From positions 245,599 to 309,598 of the forward strand of contig NZ_RSED01000006.1 in NCBI RefSeq assembly GCF_003933735.1: 64,000 nucleotides of DNA. The letters are read 5' to 3'. This document shows positions 1 through 9,720 of this stretch, piece by piece. The position numbers and the translations under genes were made by a program. Source of the stretch: Aquabacterium soli (GTDB taxonomy: Bacteria; Pseudomonadota; Gammaproteobacteria; Burkholderiales; Burkholderiaceae_C). The notes beneath the pieces were generated by a model. That model was given only the letters and a program-made list of their open reading frames with translations. It had not been told where the DNA came from and did not search any database. Position 1 is the first letter of the stretch. Each line of letters begins with the position of its first letter.

Positions 1-898
1 ACATCAGGATGCCGCTGACGATGGCCTTGCAGCGCTGGATCTGCGCCTGCATCTCGGTGACCTCTTCCAGCAACTCGGGCTCGGAGGTGAAGGACGGCAG
101 GCGCGCCCAGTCGCCCAGGATCACGGCCAGCGTGGCCAGGGGCGTGCCCAGTTCGTGTGCGGCGCCGGAGGCCAGCAGCCCCATGCGCACGATGTGCTCT
201 TCTTCGGCCGCGCGCTGGCGCAGGTCGGCCAGCCGCGCATCACGCTGGCGCAGGTTGCGCGTGATGCGGATGATGAAGGTGACCAGCAGGAAGGCGTTGA
301 GCGCGAAGCACACCAGCATGCCCTGCACATAAGGATTGGCCAGGCCGCCCTCCATGTGCGCGGGCATGGGCAGAGGGCGGGCCAGCAGCGCCAGCCAGGC
401 AAAGCACAAGGTGCTGGCGATCACCATGATCCAGGTGGCGCTCGGGGTGAGCAACATGGCTCCCAGGGTGACCTGCAGCAGGTACAGCCACGAGAAGGGG
501 TTGGCCGCCCCGCCCGTGAAATACAGCATCAGCGTCAGCATGCCGACATCCACCAGCAGGGCCAGCAGCAGCTCACCGTCGGTGACCGTCTTCTGGACCT
601 GCCAGCGCAGGCGGCTGGCCACATTGAAGAGCACGATGGCTGCCAGCACCACCATCAGCGGCTGCAGCGGCAGCGCGATGCCCAGGCCGTAGTGCACCAC
701 CCCGATGGTGATCACCTGCCCGGCCACGGCGATCCAGCGCAGCTGGATCAGCAGCTGCATGTTCTTCAGGCCTGTGGCCTCGGAGAAACGGCGGATGCGT
801 GCGGCCGCCACGCCCTGCGCAGGGCGGCTGTCAGGCGCCTCAGCGGGGCGGCTGGTCGGGGTTGTCGTGGCGGGCGTCCGGATCGGCATGGCCCGCAT
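1..898 (-). CDS. RegB/PrrB-like redox sensor histidine kinase, C-terminus cut by window edge
   Basis: Inner-membrane sensor kinase. The visible part runs from an N-terminal tail through several hydrophobic segments (about residues 40-180) to the dimerisation/phosphoacceptor helix, whose motif GAAHELGTPLAT is typical of the RegB/PrrB/ActS class that senses redox or quinone state. The ATP-binding domain lies beyond base 1. The gene overlaps the 3' end of the SURF1 gene by about 59 bases. ATG at 898 is the furthest start and ATG at 889 is an alternative; an AGGA lies just upstream. Its position directly behind an oxidase operon fits a role in respiratory control. The RegB assignment rests on the H-box and membrane topology, and the partner regulator is not visible. 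Confidence 0.8.
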   Translation of the reverse strand, partial: MRAMPIRTPATTTPTSRPAEAPDSRPAQGVAAARIRRFSEATGLKNMQLLIQLRWIAVAGQVITIGVVHYGLGIALPLQPLMVVLAAIVLFNVASRLRWQVQKTVTDGELLLALLVDVGMLTLMLYFTGGAANPFSWLYLLQVTLGAMLLTPSATWIMVIASTLCFAWLALLARPLPMPAHMEGGLANPYVQGMLVCFALNAFLLVTFIIRITRNLRQRDARLADLRQRAAEEEHIVRMGLLASGAAHELGTPLATLAVILGDWARLPSFTSEPELLEEVTEMQAQIQRCKAIVSGILM

Positions 899-1670
899 TG
901 TCCTGCATGCCCGCGTCGCGTCGTTCCACACGGACCACGTACCAGGCTGCGCCGGCCACCATCAGCGCCAGCGTGTACCAGGTGATGGCATAGACCAGGT
1001 GGTTGGTCGAGAACGCCAGCACGGTGAGCCCGCCGATCGGCGCGGACTGAACCTCCGGCGAAGTGGTGGCATCGGCATCCACGAAATAAGGCGCCACACG
1101 CGTGAGGCCGTGGGCCTGGGCGATGGCCGGCACATCACGCGAGAACCAGCGGCCGGCAGCAGGGTCGTTCTGCCGCAGGAAGCCGCCACCAGGCTCGCTC
1201 AGGCGCAGCAGGCCGCTCACGGACACTTCGAGCGCCGGGTTGCACGACGCCCGCTTGGCCGGGTCCTTCAACTCGGGTGGCACGAAGCCCCGGTTGACCA
1301 GCACCACACTGCCATCAGCCCGGCGCAAGGGCGTGATCACCCAGAAGCCGCCACCCCGCACCGTGCTGGCCTGCACCAGGCTTTCATCCTCGTGCACGAA
1401 CTTGCCGGACAGGCGCACATGGCGGTACTCATGCTCGGCCGCGTTGACGCGCGGCCACTCGGCCGGGCCGGGCGCGGCCTCGGCCGGCGCGTTCACCCGT
1501 TGCGTGACGCGCTCGATCAGGTCGAGCTTCCAGGCGCGCCGCTGCACCTGCCAGGTGCCCAGCGCCACGAAACCCGCAAACAGCAAGGCCGCGACGATCG
1601 CCAGAACGATCAACGCGGCCTTGGAGCGGGGGCCGCGGCGCGCGGGCGCCGCTCCCTCGGAGACCTGCAT
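840..1670 (-). CDS. SURF1-family oxidase assembly protein
   Basis: A 276-residue membrane protein of the SURF1 family, which assists haem insertion and assembly of haem-copper oxidases. The family pattern is clear: a first membrane helix (about 20-40) followed by the signature GTWQVQRRAWKLDLI, a long periplasmic domain with VNRGFVP, and a second helix near 225-245 preceded by HLVYAITWYTLA. It follows cyoD by about 10 bases on the same strand, so it is probably co-transcribed with the bo-type oxidase. SURF1 is best known from cytochrome aa3, so its place in a quinol oxidase operon is notable. The stop overlaps the next kinase gene. Confidence 0.9.
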   Translation of the reverse strand: MQVSEGAAPARRGPRSKAALIVLAIVAALLFAGFVALGTWQVQRRAWKLDLIERVTQRVNAPAEAAPGPAEWPRVNAAEHEYRHVRLSGKFVHEDESLVQASTVRGGGFWVITPLRRADGSVVLVNRGFVPPELKDPAKRASCNPALEVSVSGLLRLSEPGGGFLRQNDPAAGRWFSRDVPAIAQAHGLTRVAPYFVDADATTSPEVQSAPIGGLTVLAFSTNHLVYAITWYTLALMVAGAAWYVVRVERRDAGMQDNAGHADPDARHDNPDQPPR

Positions 1671-1680
1671 GAGACGTGCC

Positions 1681-2094
1681 TCAGTTCGGATGCGTCATCT
1701 CGTGGCTGTGGCCAGCCATCATGTTGGTGTTCATGTGGAACATCACCCACAGCGAGCCCGCCAGCGTGATCACCACCAGCACCACCGTGAAGACCGTGGA
1801 CACCATGGTCCAGCCGCCTTCCGACTTCGCGTTCATGTGCAGAAAGTACACCATGTGCACGATGATCTGCACGGCACCGAAGCCGAGCAGGGTCAGGGCC
1901 AGCGTGCCGGAATCGGAGATCACGTTGTCCATCACCAGCCAGAACGGAATGGCCGTCAGGATGACCGACAGGATGAAGCCGATGGTGTAGCCCTTGAGGG
2001 TGCTCTCGGCGTGGCCGCCTTCATCGTGATGATCATGGTGGGCGTGGTCATCGTGCCCACCGTGGTGAGCGTGTTGGTCGGTATGCGCGCTCAT
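1681..2094 (-). CDS. cyoD: cytochrome o ubiquinol oxidase subunit IV
   Basis: A 137-residue small subunit of cytochrome bo3 quinol oxidase. It has a His/Asp-rich N-terminus (residues 1-25) followed by three membrane helices, with motifs such as KGYTIGFILSVILTAIPFW and VHMVYFLHM that match CyoD. The start at 2094 was chosen because it forms an ATGA overlap with the cyoC stop and begins MSAHTDQ; a longer reading to 2175 would run into cyoC. The His-rich N-terminus is more pronounced than in the Escherichia protein. Confidence 0.95.
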   Translation of the reverse strand: MSAHTDQHAHHGGHDDHAHHDHHDEGGHAESTLKGYTIGFILSVILTAIPFWLVMDNVISDSGTLALTLLGFGAVQIIVHMVYFLHMNAKSEGGWTMVSTVFTVVLVVITLAGSLWVMFHMNTNMMAGHSHEMTHPN

Positions 2095-2720
2095 GGCAGC
2101 ACTCCCATCAGGTAGACGAAGGTGAAGACGCCGATCCAGACCACGTCCAGGAAGTGCCAGAACATGGACAGGCACATCAGGCGACGCTTGTTCTCGTGGA
2201 TCAGGCCATGCTTGCTGATCTGCACCATCAGCACGATCAGCCAGATGGAGCCGAACGTGACGTGCAGACCGTGGGTGCCGACCAGCGTGAAGAAGGCCGA
2301 CAGGAAGGCGCTGCTCTGCGGCGTGGCGCCGATGTGGATCAGGTGATGGAACTCATAGAGTTCCAGGCCCAGGAAGGCCAGGCCGAACACAAGGGTCACG
2401 GCCAGCCAGGCCAACGTGCCACCCTTGTCGTTCAACTGCTTGCGCAGCATGGCGAAGCCGAACGTGATCGACGAGAGCAGCAGGAAGGCCGTGTTGATGG
2501 CCACCAGCTTCAGATCGAACAGCTCGGCGCCGCCAGGGCCGCCAGCGTAGGCACGACCCAGCACGCCATAGGTGGCGAACAGTGCCGCGAAGATGAGACA
2601 GTCGCTCATCAGGTACATCCAGAAGCCCAGCGCGGTGCCGTTCTCCGGATGCGGTTCGTGCGCGAGGTGGTACTCGCGGGGGGCGCCAGGGGCGCCGGCG
2701 GTATGGGCGAGATCAGACAT
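2091..2720 (-). CDS. cyoC: cytochrome o ubiquinol oxidase subunit III
   Basis: A 209-residue membrane subunit of the bo3 oxidase with five predicted helices. Family motifs include [21 protein letters not shown] near residue 32 and [12 protein letters not shown] near 150, ending in [17 protein letters not shown]. It overlaps both neighbours: its start lies inside the cyoB 3' end by 8 bases and its stop shares ATGA with cyoD, indicating translational coupling. Confidence 0.96.
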   Translation of the reverse strand: MSDLAHTAGAPGAPREYHLAHEPHPENGTALGFWMYLMSDCLIFAALFATYGVLGRAYAGGPGGAELFDLKLVAINTAFLLLSSITFGFAMLRKQLNDKGGTLAWLAVTLVFGLAFLGLELYEFHHLIHIGATPQSSAFLSAFFTLVGTHGLHVTFGSIWLIVLMVQISKHGLIHENKRRLMCLSMFWHFLDVVWIGVFTFVYLMGVLP

Positions 2721-4716
2721 GGCGGGCCAGCAGTTCGGTGCGTGCGTTCTCGGCGACGATCACTTCGCTCGCCGGGATGTGGTAATCACGCTTGTAGTTG
2801 AAGGTATGGATGATCGCGCCGATCACGATGGCCGCGAACGAGGCGATGGCCAGCGGCCACATGTGCCAGATCATCGCGAAACCCCACACCAGGGACAGCA
2901 CCGACAGCACCACGCCGGAGCCGGTGTTCAGCGGCATGTGGATGGCCTGGAAGCCCTGCAGCGGACGCTTGTAGCCGTGCTGCTTCATGTCCCACCAGGC
3001 ATCCTGCTCATACACCACGGGCGTGAACGCGAAGTTGTAGTTGGGCGGGGGCGAGGCCGTGGCCCATTCCAGCGTGCGGCCGTCCCAGGGATCACCCGTG
3101 ACGTCGCGAAGTTGCTCGCGCTTGAGGTAGCTGACGATCAGTTGCAGCAGGAAGCAGCCGATGCCGGCGGCGATCAGCGCGGCGCCGCAGGCGGCGATCA
3201 CGAACCAGATCTGCAGGGATGGGTCTTCGAAGTGGTTGACCCGGCGGGTCACGCCCATCAGGCCCAGCACGTACAGCGGCATGAAGGCCACGTAGAAGCC
3301 GACCAGCCAGAACCAGAACGAGCACTTGCCCCAGAACTCATCGAGCTTGTAGCCGAAGGCCTTGGGGAACCAGTAGTTGATGCCTGCCATCAGGCCGAAC
3401 AGCACGCCGCCGATGATCACGTTGTGGAAGTGGGCGATCAGGAACAGGCTGTTGTGCAACACGAAGTCGGCCGGGGGCACGGCCAGCAGCACGCCGGTCA
3501 TGCCGCCGATGGCGAAGGTGACCATGAAGCCGATGGTCCAGAGCATGGGCACCGTGAAGCGGATGCGGCCGCGGTACATGGTGAACAGCCAGTTGAAGAT
3601 CTTCGCGCCCGTCGGGATCGAGATGATCATGGTCGTGATCCCGAAGAACGAGTTCACGCTGGCACCTGAGCCCATGGTGAAGAAGTGGTGCAGCCACACC
3701 AGGTAGGACAGGATGGTGATACACACCGTCGCGTACACCATGGAGGTGTAGCCGAACAGGCGCTTGCGGCTGAACGTGGCCACCACTTCGGAGAAGATGC
3801 CGAAGGCGGGCAGGATCAGGATGTAGACCTCGGGGTGGCCCCAGATCCAGATCAGGTTCACGTACAGCATGGGGTTGCCGCCCAGCGTGTTCGTGAAGAA
3901 GTTGGTGCCGGCGTAACGGTCCAGCGACATCAGCACCAGGGCTGCGGTCAGGATCGGGAACGAGGCCACGATCAGGGCGTTGGTGCACAGCGAGGTCCAG
4001 GTGAACACTGGCATCTTCATCATGCCCATGCCAGGTGCACGCATCTTGACGATGGTGACCAGCAGGTTGATGCCCGACAGCGTCGTGCCCACCCCCGCGA
4101 TCTGCAAGGACCAGATGTAGTAATCCAGGCCCACCCCGGGGTTCTGGTTGCCCAGGTTGGACAGGGCCAGCCAGCCGGCGGTGGAGAACTCGCCCAGGAA
4201 CAGCGAGACCATCACCAGCACGGCGCCGGCCGTGGTCATCCAGAAGCTGAAGTTGTTCAGGAAGGGGAAAGCCACGTCGCGCGCACCGATCTGCAGCGGC
4301 ACGACGAAGTTCATCAGGCCCGTGACCAGCGGCATGGCCACGAAGAAGATCATGATCACGCCGTGGGCCGTGAAGACCTGGTCGTAGTGGTGCGGCGGCA
4401 GGTAGCCCATGTTGTCGCCGAAGGCGAGGGCCTGCTGCAGGCGCATCATGAGCGCGTCGGCGAAGCCGCGCAGCAGCATCACGATGCCCAGCACCATGTA
4501 CATGATGCCGATCTTCTTGTGGTCGATGCTGCAGAACCAGTCGCGCCACAGCGGGCCCCACAGGCGCAGCTTGGTCAGCAGGCCCAGCAGGCCGATGCCA
4601 CCCAGCACGACGGCGATGAAGGTCCACAGCAGGATGGGCTCGTGCGCCATCGGGATCGAGTCCCAGGTCAGCCGCCCCAACAGCCAGTGGGGCGCTACGG
4701 AAGAATGTTCATGCAT
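2713..4716 (-). CDS. cyoB: cytochrome o ubiquinol oxidase subunit I
   Basis: The 667-residue catalytic subunit, which oxidises ubiquinol, reduces oxygen to water and pumps protons. Expected ligand motifs are present: a haem-binding His in [10 protein letters not shown], the CuB/cross-linked Tyr motif [12 protein letters not shown], the His pair in [10 protein letters not shown], and the two His of [12 protein letters not shown]. Length matches the roughly 660-residue CyoB family. It sits between cyoA (59 bases upstream) and cyoC (8-base overlap). No haem O synthase gene (cyoE) follows cyoD; SURF1 takes that place. Confidence 0.97.
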   Translation of the reverse strand: MHEHSSVAPHWLLGRLTWDSIPMAHEPILLWTFIAVVLGGIGLLGLLTKLRLWGPLWRDWFCSIDHKKIGIMYMVLGIVMLLRGFADALMMRLQQALAFGDNMGYLPPHHYDQVFTAHGVIMIFFVAMPLVTGLMNFVVPLQIGARDVAFPFLNNFSFWMTTAGAVLVMVSLFLGEFSTAGWLALSNLGNQNPGVGLDYYIWSLQIAGVGTTLSGINLLVTIVKMRAPGMGMMKMPVFTWTSLCTNALIVASFPILTAALVLMSLDRYAGTNFFTNTLGGNPMLYVNLIWIWGHPEVYILILPAFGIFSEVVATFSRKRLFGYTSMVYATVCITILSYLVWLHHFFTMGSGASVNSFFGITTMIISIPTGAKIFNWLFTMYRGRIRFTVPMLWTIGFMVTFAIGGMTGVLLAVPPADFVLHNSLFLIAHFHNVIIGGVLFGLMAGINYWFPKAFGYKLDEFWGKCSFWFWLVGFYVAFMPLYVLGLMGVTRRVNHFEDPSLQIWFVIAACGAALIAAGIGCFLLQLIVSYLKREQLRDVTGDPWDGRTLEWATASPPPNYNFAFTPVVYEQDAWWDMKQHGYKRPLQGFQAIHMPLNTGSGVVLSVLSLVWGFAMIWHMWPLAIASFAAIVIGAIIHTFNYKRDYHIPASEVIVAENARTELLARHV

Positions 4717-4775
4717 GGCTAGTCACTCAAAAAGGGGCTCGCGGAGACCTGCTCAGAGAGAGGTCCCTCTCGATC

Positions 4776-5804
4776 TCAATGCTCACCACCACCGTGGTGC
4801 TGGCCGTGTTGGGCGCTATCAGCGGCGCTGGCGGCGTGTTCGCCGTGCGCTGCATGGCCGGCGTGCTCCGGGGCAGCCTTCGCGCCGGGCTTGTTGCGCA
4901 CGGCGTCCTGGGCCATCAACTCGTGCATGCACTTCTGGCCGTCTTCGACGCACAGGTTCAGCACGCGCTTGTACAGGCCCGGCTCGACCGTGGAGAACAA
5001 CTCGACGGGGTTGCGCTCGCTGGGCTTGGCCAGCTCGCGGTAGACATCGCGCGTCAGGGGCTTGCCCTCGGCCTTGGCCTTGGCGACCCACTTGTCGAAG
5101 TCGGCATCGCTCAGGCCATGGAACTTGAAGGTCATGCCCGAGAAGCCGGAGCCGCTGTAGTGCGAGGACATGCCCTTGTACTCACCCGGCTTGTTGATGA
5201 CCGCGTTCAGTTCGGTCTGCATGCCGGGCATGGTGTAGATCATGCCGGCCAGGGCAGGCACGTAGAACGCGTTCATCGTGGTGCTCGAGGTGAGCTTGAA
5301 GCGGATGGGGCGGTCCACCGGCGCGGCCAGTTCATTGACCGTGGCGATGCCCTGCTCGGGCAGGAAGAAGACCCACTTCCAGTCCAGGGAGACCACCTCG
5401 ACCTCCAGCGGCTTGACGCCAGCCGCCAGCGGCTTGTCGGCGGAGACGCGGTCCAGCGGACGGTAGGGGTCGAGCTTGTGGGTGCTGATCCAGGTGATGG
5501 CCCCCAGGGCGATGATGATCAGCAGCGGCGCTGCCCAGATCACCAGCTCGAGCTGGGTGGAGTGGTCCCAATCCGGCGCATAGTCGGCCTTGGTGTTGGA
5601 CTGGCGATAACGCCAGGCAAACAGCAGGGTCAAGAAGATCACCGGTACGATGATCAGCAGCATCAGCACGGTCGAGATGACGATGAGGTCGCGTTGCTGG
5701 GCGGCCACATCCCCGGATGGGCTCATCACGACCGCATTGCAACCGGCCAGCAGGGCGATGACGGGGGCCAGAAGGAGGGCCCGGTAGTTCTTGATGAAAG
5801 GCAT
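4776..5804 (-). CDS. cyoA: cytochrome o ubiquinol oxidase subunit II, lipoprotein
   Basis: A 342-residue subunit II anchored by a lipid and two membrane helices. From the start at 5804 the protein begins with a signal peptide ending in the lipobox LLAGC (Cys at residue 22). Two helices and a cupredoxin-like domain containing SLDWKWVFFLPEQGIATVNE follow. The CuA ligands of cytochrome c oxidases are absent, as expected for a quinol oxidase. The C-terminal 40 residues are rich in His and Ala (GEHAASAADSAQHGQHHGG), which could bind metal. In-frame ATGs at 5903 and 5939 also exist, but they would bury the signal peptide. No start has a convincing ribosome binding site. First gene of the cyo operon. 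Confidence 0.93.
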   Translation of the reverse strand: MPFIKNYRALLLAPVIALLAGCNAVVMSPSGDVAAQQRDLIVISTVLMLLIIVPVIFLTLLFAWRYRQSNTKADYAPDWDHSTQLELVIWAAPLLIIIALGAITWISTHKLDPYRPLDRVSADKPLAAGVKPLEVEVVSLDWKWVFFLPEQGIATVNELAAPVDRPIRFKLTSSTTMNAFYVPALAGMIYTMPGMQTELNAVINKPGEYKGMSSHYSGSGFSGMTFKFHGLSDADFDKWVAKAKAEGKPLTRDVYRELAKPSERNPVELFSTVEPGLYKRVLNLCVEDGQKCMHELMAQDAVRNKPGAKAAPEHAGHAAHGEHAASAADSAQHGQHHGGGEH

Positions 5805-5971
5805 TGCCGAACGGGAATTTATTTGGAGCGCGTGAGGCCCAGGAGCCGCAGAATCTACACCCAATGAGAAGGGCTGGGAATTGGACGTTTTGTCCATGGT
5901 CATTTTTGTTGGATGGTGCGACTCTTGAGTTGTCCGCATCGAACACGAACAACATCCACAACGGAGAACGA

Positions 5972-7315
5972 ATGATGACCAGCATCAGCAGTACCCACCC
6001 GGAACCCAATTCCGGCAGTCTCGAAGACGATGCCCGGCTGAGGACGGCCAACGGCCACTCCCCCATCGCCCCCGGCGAGATCGCCGTGGGCGTCGTGATC
6101 GGCAGAGCGTCCGAGTACTTCGACTTCTTCGTCTACGGCATCGCCTCGGTGCTGGTCTTCCCCGCGGTGTTCTTTCCGCACATGGACCGGCTCGAAGGCA
6201 CGCTCTGGTCCTTCGTGATCTTCTCGTTCGCGTTCATCGCCAGGCCCCTGGGTACGGCGTTGTTCATGGCAGCCCAGCGACGCTGGGGACGCGGCACCAA
6301 GCTCACCATGGCCTTGTTTTTGCTGGGTTTTTCCACAGCCAGCATCGCCTTCCTGCCCGGCTACGCCAGCCTGGGCTTCAATGCCATCCTGCTGCTGTCG
6401 GGCCTGCGCTTCCTGCAGGGGATCGCACTGGGCGGCTCATGGGACGGCCTGCCCTCCCTGCTGGCACTGAACGCGCCTGAAGGCCGGCGCGGCTGGTACG
6501 CGATGCTCGGACAGCTGGGCGCACCGGTGGGCTTCATCATCGCCAGTGCCTTGTTCCTGTACCTGCACAGCAGCCTGAGCCCGGCAGATTTCCTGGCCTG
6601 GGGCTGGCGCTATCCCTTCTACGTGGCCTTTGCCATCAACGTCGTGGCTTTGTTCGCCCGCCTGAGGCTGGTGGTGACGGAGGAGTACACCCAGTTGCTG
6701 GAAGAACGTGAACTCGAGCCGGTGCACCTCCATGAGTTGGTGCGGGCCCAGGGTTACAACATCTTCCTGGGGGCCTTCGCCGCCCTGGCCAGCTACGCGC
6801 TTTTCCACATCGTGACAGTCTTCCCGCTGTCCTGGATCGCGTTGAGCAACACGCAGTCAGTCAACGACGTGCTGTCGGTGCAGATCGTGGGGGGCGGCAT
6901 CGCCATCGTGGGCATGCTGGCCTCCGGCCGGATCGCCGACCGCATCGGCCGCCGCCGCACGCTGGGCGCCCTGGCCATCGCGATCGGCGTGTTCAGCGCC
7001 TTTGCACCGATGCTGCTGTCGGGCGGGCCGGCCATGCAGGACACCTTCATCCTGCTGGGCTTTGCTCTGCTGGGCCTGTCCTACGGCCAGGCAGCGGGCG
7101 CGGTGACGGCCAACTTCGCCCCTCAGTACCGCTACGCCGGTGCGGCGCTGACCTCCGATTTCGCCTGGCTGATCGGGGCGGCCTTTGCACCCCTGGTGGC
7201 CCTGGGACTGTCAGCCCACTTCGGACTGGCCTACCTGAGCCTGTACCTGCTGTCGGGCTCGGTGTGCACCCTGGCCGCCCTGCGGGTGAACAGGTCGCTG
7301 GAGATCAAGGACTGA
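5972..7315 (+). CDS. MFS transporter, metabolite:proton symporter type
   Basis: A 447-residue inner-membrane carrier with about 12 helices and two six-helix halves. After a polar N-terminus it reads GEIAVGVVIGRASEYFDFFVYG, the opening typical of the sugar/metabolite-H+ symporter branch (ProP/KgtP/ShiA-like). RIADRIGRRRT after helix 8 is the repeated MFS loop motif. The start at 5972 has GGAG nine bases upstream; a second ATG follows directly. It is transcribed divergently from cyoA across 167 bases and is followed by a strong terminator. The substrate cannot be told from the sequence. Confidence 0.88.
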   Translation: MMTSISSTHPEPNSGSLEDDARLRTANGHSPIAPGEIAVGVVIGRASEYFDFFVYGIASVLVFPAVFFPHMDRLEGTLWSFVIFSFAFIARPLGTALFMAAQRRWGRGTKLTMALFLLGFSTASIAFLPGYASLGFNAILLLSGLRFLQGIALGGSWDGLPSLLALNAPEGRRGWYAMLGQLGAPVGFIIASALFLYLHSSLSPADFLAWGWRYPFYVAFAINVVALFARLRLVVTEEYTQLLEERELEPVHLHELVRAQGYNIFLGAFAALASYALFHIVTVFPLSWIALSNTQSVNDVLSVQIVGGGIAIVGMLASGRIADRIGRRRTLGALAIAIGVFSAFAPMLLSGGPAMQDTFILLGFALLGLSYGQAAGAVTANFAPQYRYAGAALTSDFAWLIGAAFAPLVALGLSAHFGLAYLSLYLLSGSVCTLAALRVNRSLEIKD

Positions 7316-7366
7316 GCCGGGCCCGAGGTGCCGCCAACGGCGGTGCCGGCCTCGCCCCTACCCCCC

Positions 7367-7405
7367 AAGCCCCCGACGTCCCATGGATGTCGGGGGCTTT
7401 TTCTT
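7367..7405 (+). terminator. rho-independent terminator after MFS gene
   Basis: Perfect 11-base stem AAGCCCCCGAC / GTCGGGGGCTT with an 11-base loop, followed by TTTTTCTT on the plus strand. It lies 51 bases after the MFS stop and one base before the end of the convergent kinase gene. The T tract is on the plus-strand side only, so it mainly serves the MFS gene. Confidence 0.9.
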
Positions 7406-7406
7406 G

Positions 7407-8660
7407 TCAGGAGACGGCCGGCAGCTCCACCAAGGCCTCCAAGCCCGGCTCGGCATTGCGCAGCACCAGCGAGCCGCCATGGGCTTCGGCGATCAGGCGA
7501 CACAGATTGAGGCCCAGCCCGACGCCACCGCCTCCGCGCGTGCGGGCAGCATCCGGGCGGAAAAAGGGCTGGCCGAGCTGACCCAGCACATCGGGAGGCA
7601 CGCCCGGCCCGAAATCCCGCACCAAGAGGCGCACGCAGGGCTGACCGCCCTGCCCCGCTGTGCCTGCGGGCCTGGCCGACAAGGACACGCTCAACTGCAC
7701 CGCGCCCTTCCCGGCATCGTGGTGGCGCAAGGCGTTGTCCAGCAGGTTGCCCAGCAACACCTGAACGCGGCTGCGGTCCAGGCGCATGGGCGGCAGATCC
7801 GGGGCCAGCGCCAGCTGCAGCAGTCCTGTGGACCGCGCCTCGCTGAAGCGCCTGTCCAGCAGCTCGGCGACGAGGTCGGGCCAGGTGCAGTCGTCCAGGC
7901 GCAAGGCACTGTGACCGGTGTCCAAACGTTCACGCTCGAGCAGGTTCTCGATCAGGTCGCGCATCTGGCCCAGCTCGTGGACAACCGCCTGCTGGCTGGG
8001 GCCTTCGTCCAGCAACTCGGCGTTCAGGCGAGCGCGGGTCAGCGGGCTGCGCAGCTCGTGGCTGATGGCGAGCAGCAACTCGCGCTTGGCATCGAGCATG
8101 GCCTGGATGTCGTCGGCCATGCGGTTGAAGCGGGCGCCCAGCGCGCCGATCTCGTCGGCATGGCGCAGGTGCACGCGGTGCGACAGCTGGCCCCGGCCGA
8201 AGGCGGCCACGCCATGGGCCAGTACGCGCAGCGGCATCAGCATCACACGCGTGCTGGCGTAGGCCAGGACGGTGAGCAGCAGGACAGCGCCCAGCATCCA
8301 GCCCCAGCCCAGGCCTTGCTGGCCTGCCCAGTGCAGGAACCCGCCGCCGATGCCGGCCAACACCAGGAAGACCAGGGTCAGGCGCGCGCCTAGCGAATGC
8401 CGGAAACGCCGCCGCCAGTTGGGCGCATGGTCGTGGAGGTGATGCCAGTGCCACAGGCGGTCGTAGGCGCGCAACGCGTGCCAGGGGTGTTGGGGCCACT
8501 CCGCGCCGTGGGGATGGGGCGAGGCCGATGGCGCCATCCCATCGAGCCTGGCCGCACGCCAGGCCTCGAACCAGGCCTCGGGCGTGGGGTAGCCCATGGC
8601 CACCAGGTGCCGCTGCATGCGGCGCGCCCGGCGGGCCTGGCGGTGGTGTCGGGAAAACAT
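7407..8660 (-). CDS. sensor histidine kinase of a two-component system
   Basis: A 417-residue membrane kinase. Residues 1-85 form an unusual His/Trp/Arg-rich cytoplasmic tail. Two helices (about 92-110 and 120-140) follow with only a short loop between them, then HAMP (DEIGALGARFNRMADDI), HisKA with the phosphoacceptor His in AISHELRSPLTRARL, and an ATPase domain with N-box LLDNALRHHD, FGPGVPP and GLGLNLCRLIAEAHGG. The almost absent periplasmic loop suggests sensing in the membrane or through a partner, perhaps the Spy-like protein of the same operon. It starts 12 bases after the regulator gene. Confidence 0.92.
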   Translation of the reverse strand: MFSRHHRQARRARRMQRHLVAMGYPTPEAWFEAWRAARLDGMAPSASPHPHGAEWPQHPWHALRAYDRLWHWHHLHDHAPNWRRRFRHSLGARLTLVFLVLAGIGGGFLHWAGQQGLGWGWMLGAVLLLTVLAYASTRVMLMPLRVLAHGVAAFGRGQLSHRVHLRHADEIGALGARFNRMADDIQAMLDAKRELLLAISHELRSPLTRARLNAELLDEGPSQQAVVHELGQMRDLIENLLERERLDTGHSALRLDDCTWPDLVAELLDRRFSEARSTGLLQLALAPDLPPMRLDRSRVQVLLGNLLDNALRHHDAGKGAVQLSVSLSARPAGTAGQGGQPCVRLLVRDFGPGVPPDVLGQLGQPFFRPDAARTRGGGGVGLGLNLCRLIAEAHGGSLVLRNAEPGLEALVELPAVS

Positions 8661-8672
8661 CGGTGAACCCTT

Positions 8673-9413
8673 TCAGGGCCGGGGCGCCAGCGCGAGGCAG
8701 TAGCCGGCGTTGCGCAAGGTCTTGATGGCGTCCAGGGTGCCCAGCTTCTTGCGCAGGCGGCTGACCAGGATGTCGACCGAGCGGGTGAAGAGCTCGGCCT
8801 CCTGGCCGCGCAGGCGGTTGAGGATCTCGTCGCGGGTGAAGACCTTGCCCGGCTCGGCCGCCAGCATCAGCAGCAGCTCGTACTCGGTGCTGGTGAGCTC
8901 GAAGACGTGGCCGTCGTCGGCGCGGGCCTCGCGGCGGTCCAGGTCGAGCACCAGCCCGTCGAAGCGGCGCTGTCGGGCCGTCCCTGCCGGCGTGGCGACC
9001 ACGGCGGCGGCAGAAGGCGGGCCTGAGGCCGCAGCAGCCCTGACCGCACGGCGCAGCAGGCTCTGCAGGCGGGCGGCCAGCTCGCGTGGCTCGAAGGGCT
9101 TGGCGAGGTAGTCGTCGGCGCCCAGCTCCAGGCCCACCACGCGGTCGGTGAGATCCCCCCGTGCGCTGAGCATCAGCACGGGCAGCTGCCGCCACGGCTC
9201 GTCGCCGGCGCGCAAGCGCTTGCAGAACTCGAAGCCATCGATCTCGGGCAGCATGCCATCCAGGATCAGTGCATCGAACGATCCGGCCTCCAGCTGGCGC
9301 AGGCCGTCGCTGGGGCGCACCGCGGCCACCAGTTCGAGATCGAACCGGGCCAGGTACTGCGCCAGCGGCGGGGCCAGCGCCTCGTCGTCATCGATCAGCA
9401 GAACGCGGGCCAT
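8673..9413 (-). CDS. OmpR/PhoB-family response regulator
   Basis: A 246-residue DNA-binding regulator. The receiver domain (1-120) starts MARVLLIDDDEAL, has the phosphoacceptor Asp in LILDGMLPEIDGF, and ends with the conserved Lys in YLAKPFEPREL. The C-terminal winged helix carries LTSTEYELLLMLA and RSVDILVSRLRKKLG. The start at 9413 matches the family N-terminus; the gene then overlaps the ferredoxin gene by 26 bases. A linker of about 35 Ala/Arg-rich residues separates the domains. The likely partner is the adjacent downstream kinase. Confidence 0.94.
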   Translation of the reverse strand: MARVLLIDDDEALAPPLAQYLARFDLELVAAVRPSDGLRQLEAGSFDALILDGMLPEIDGFEFCKRLRAGDEPWRQLPVLMLSARGDLTDRVVGLELGADDYLAKPFEPRELAARLQSLLRRAVRAAAASGPPSAAAVVATPAGTARQRRFDGLVLDLDRREARADDGHVFELTSTEYELLLMLAAEPGKVFTRDEILNRLRGQEAELFTRSVDILVSRLRKKLGTLDAIKTLRNAGYCLALAPRP

Positions 9414-9720
9414 GGTGCGGAACATTGTGCACGGTGTCGGCGCGCACCAGGGTGATGGCGCCCTCCGGGCAGGCGGTGATGCATTGCCCACAGGCCTGGC
9501 AGGCGTCGGCGTTGGGTGTGAAGGCCTGCCGCCAGCCATGAGCCCAGCCCTTCACGCGGCCGATCATCGACAGACCGCCTCGCTGGTCGGCAGGCAGCAC
9601 GTCGAGGATGAACACGTCGTGGGGGCACACGTCCAGGCAGTCGCCCTTGCCTTCGCAGCGGTTGCGGTCGATGCGGGGCACGAAACGGCCCGGGGGCTGG
9701 CGGCAGTCCCGGCGCTCCAT
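9388..9720 (-). CDS. small 2x[4Fe-4S] ferredoxin-like protein
   Basis: A 110-residue soluble protein with two cluster motifs, CEGKGDCLDVCP near residue 23 and CQACGQCITACP near residue 74, spaced as in bacterial 2[4Fe-4S] ferredoxins with an insert between them. ATG at 9720 shares its A with the stop of the upstream Spy-like gene (TGATG); a GTG at 9723 is also possible. A ferredoxin inside a two-component operon is uncommon. It may carry electrons for, or report redox or metal damage to, the system, but nothing in the sequence proves this. Confidence 0.85.
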   Translation of the reverse strand: MERRDCRQPPGRFVPRIDRNRCEGKGDCLDVCPHDVFILDVLPADQRGGLSMIGRVKGWAHGWRQAFTPNADACQACGQCITACPEGAITLVRADTVHNVPHHGPRSADR

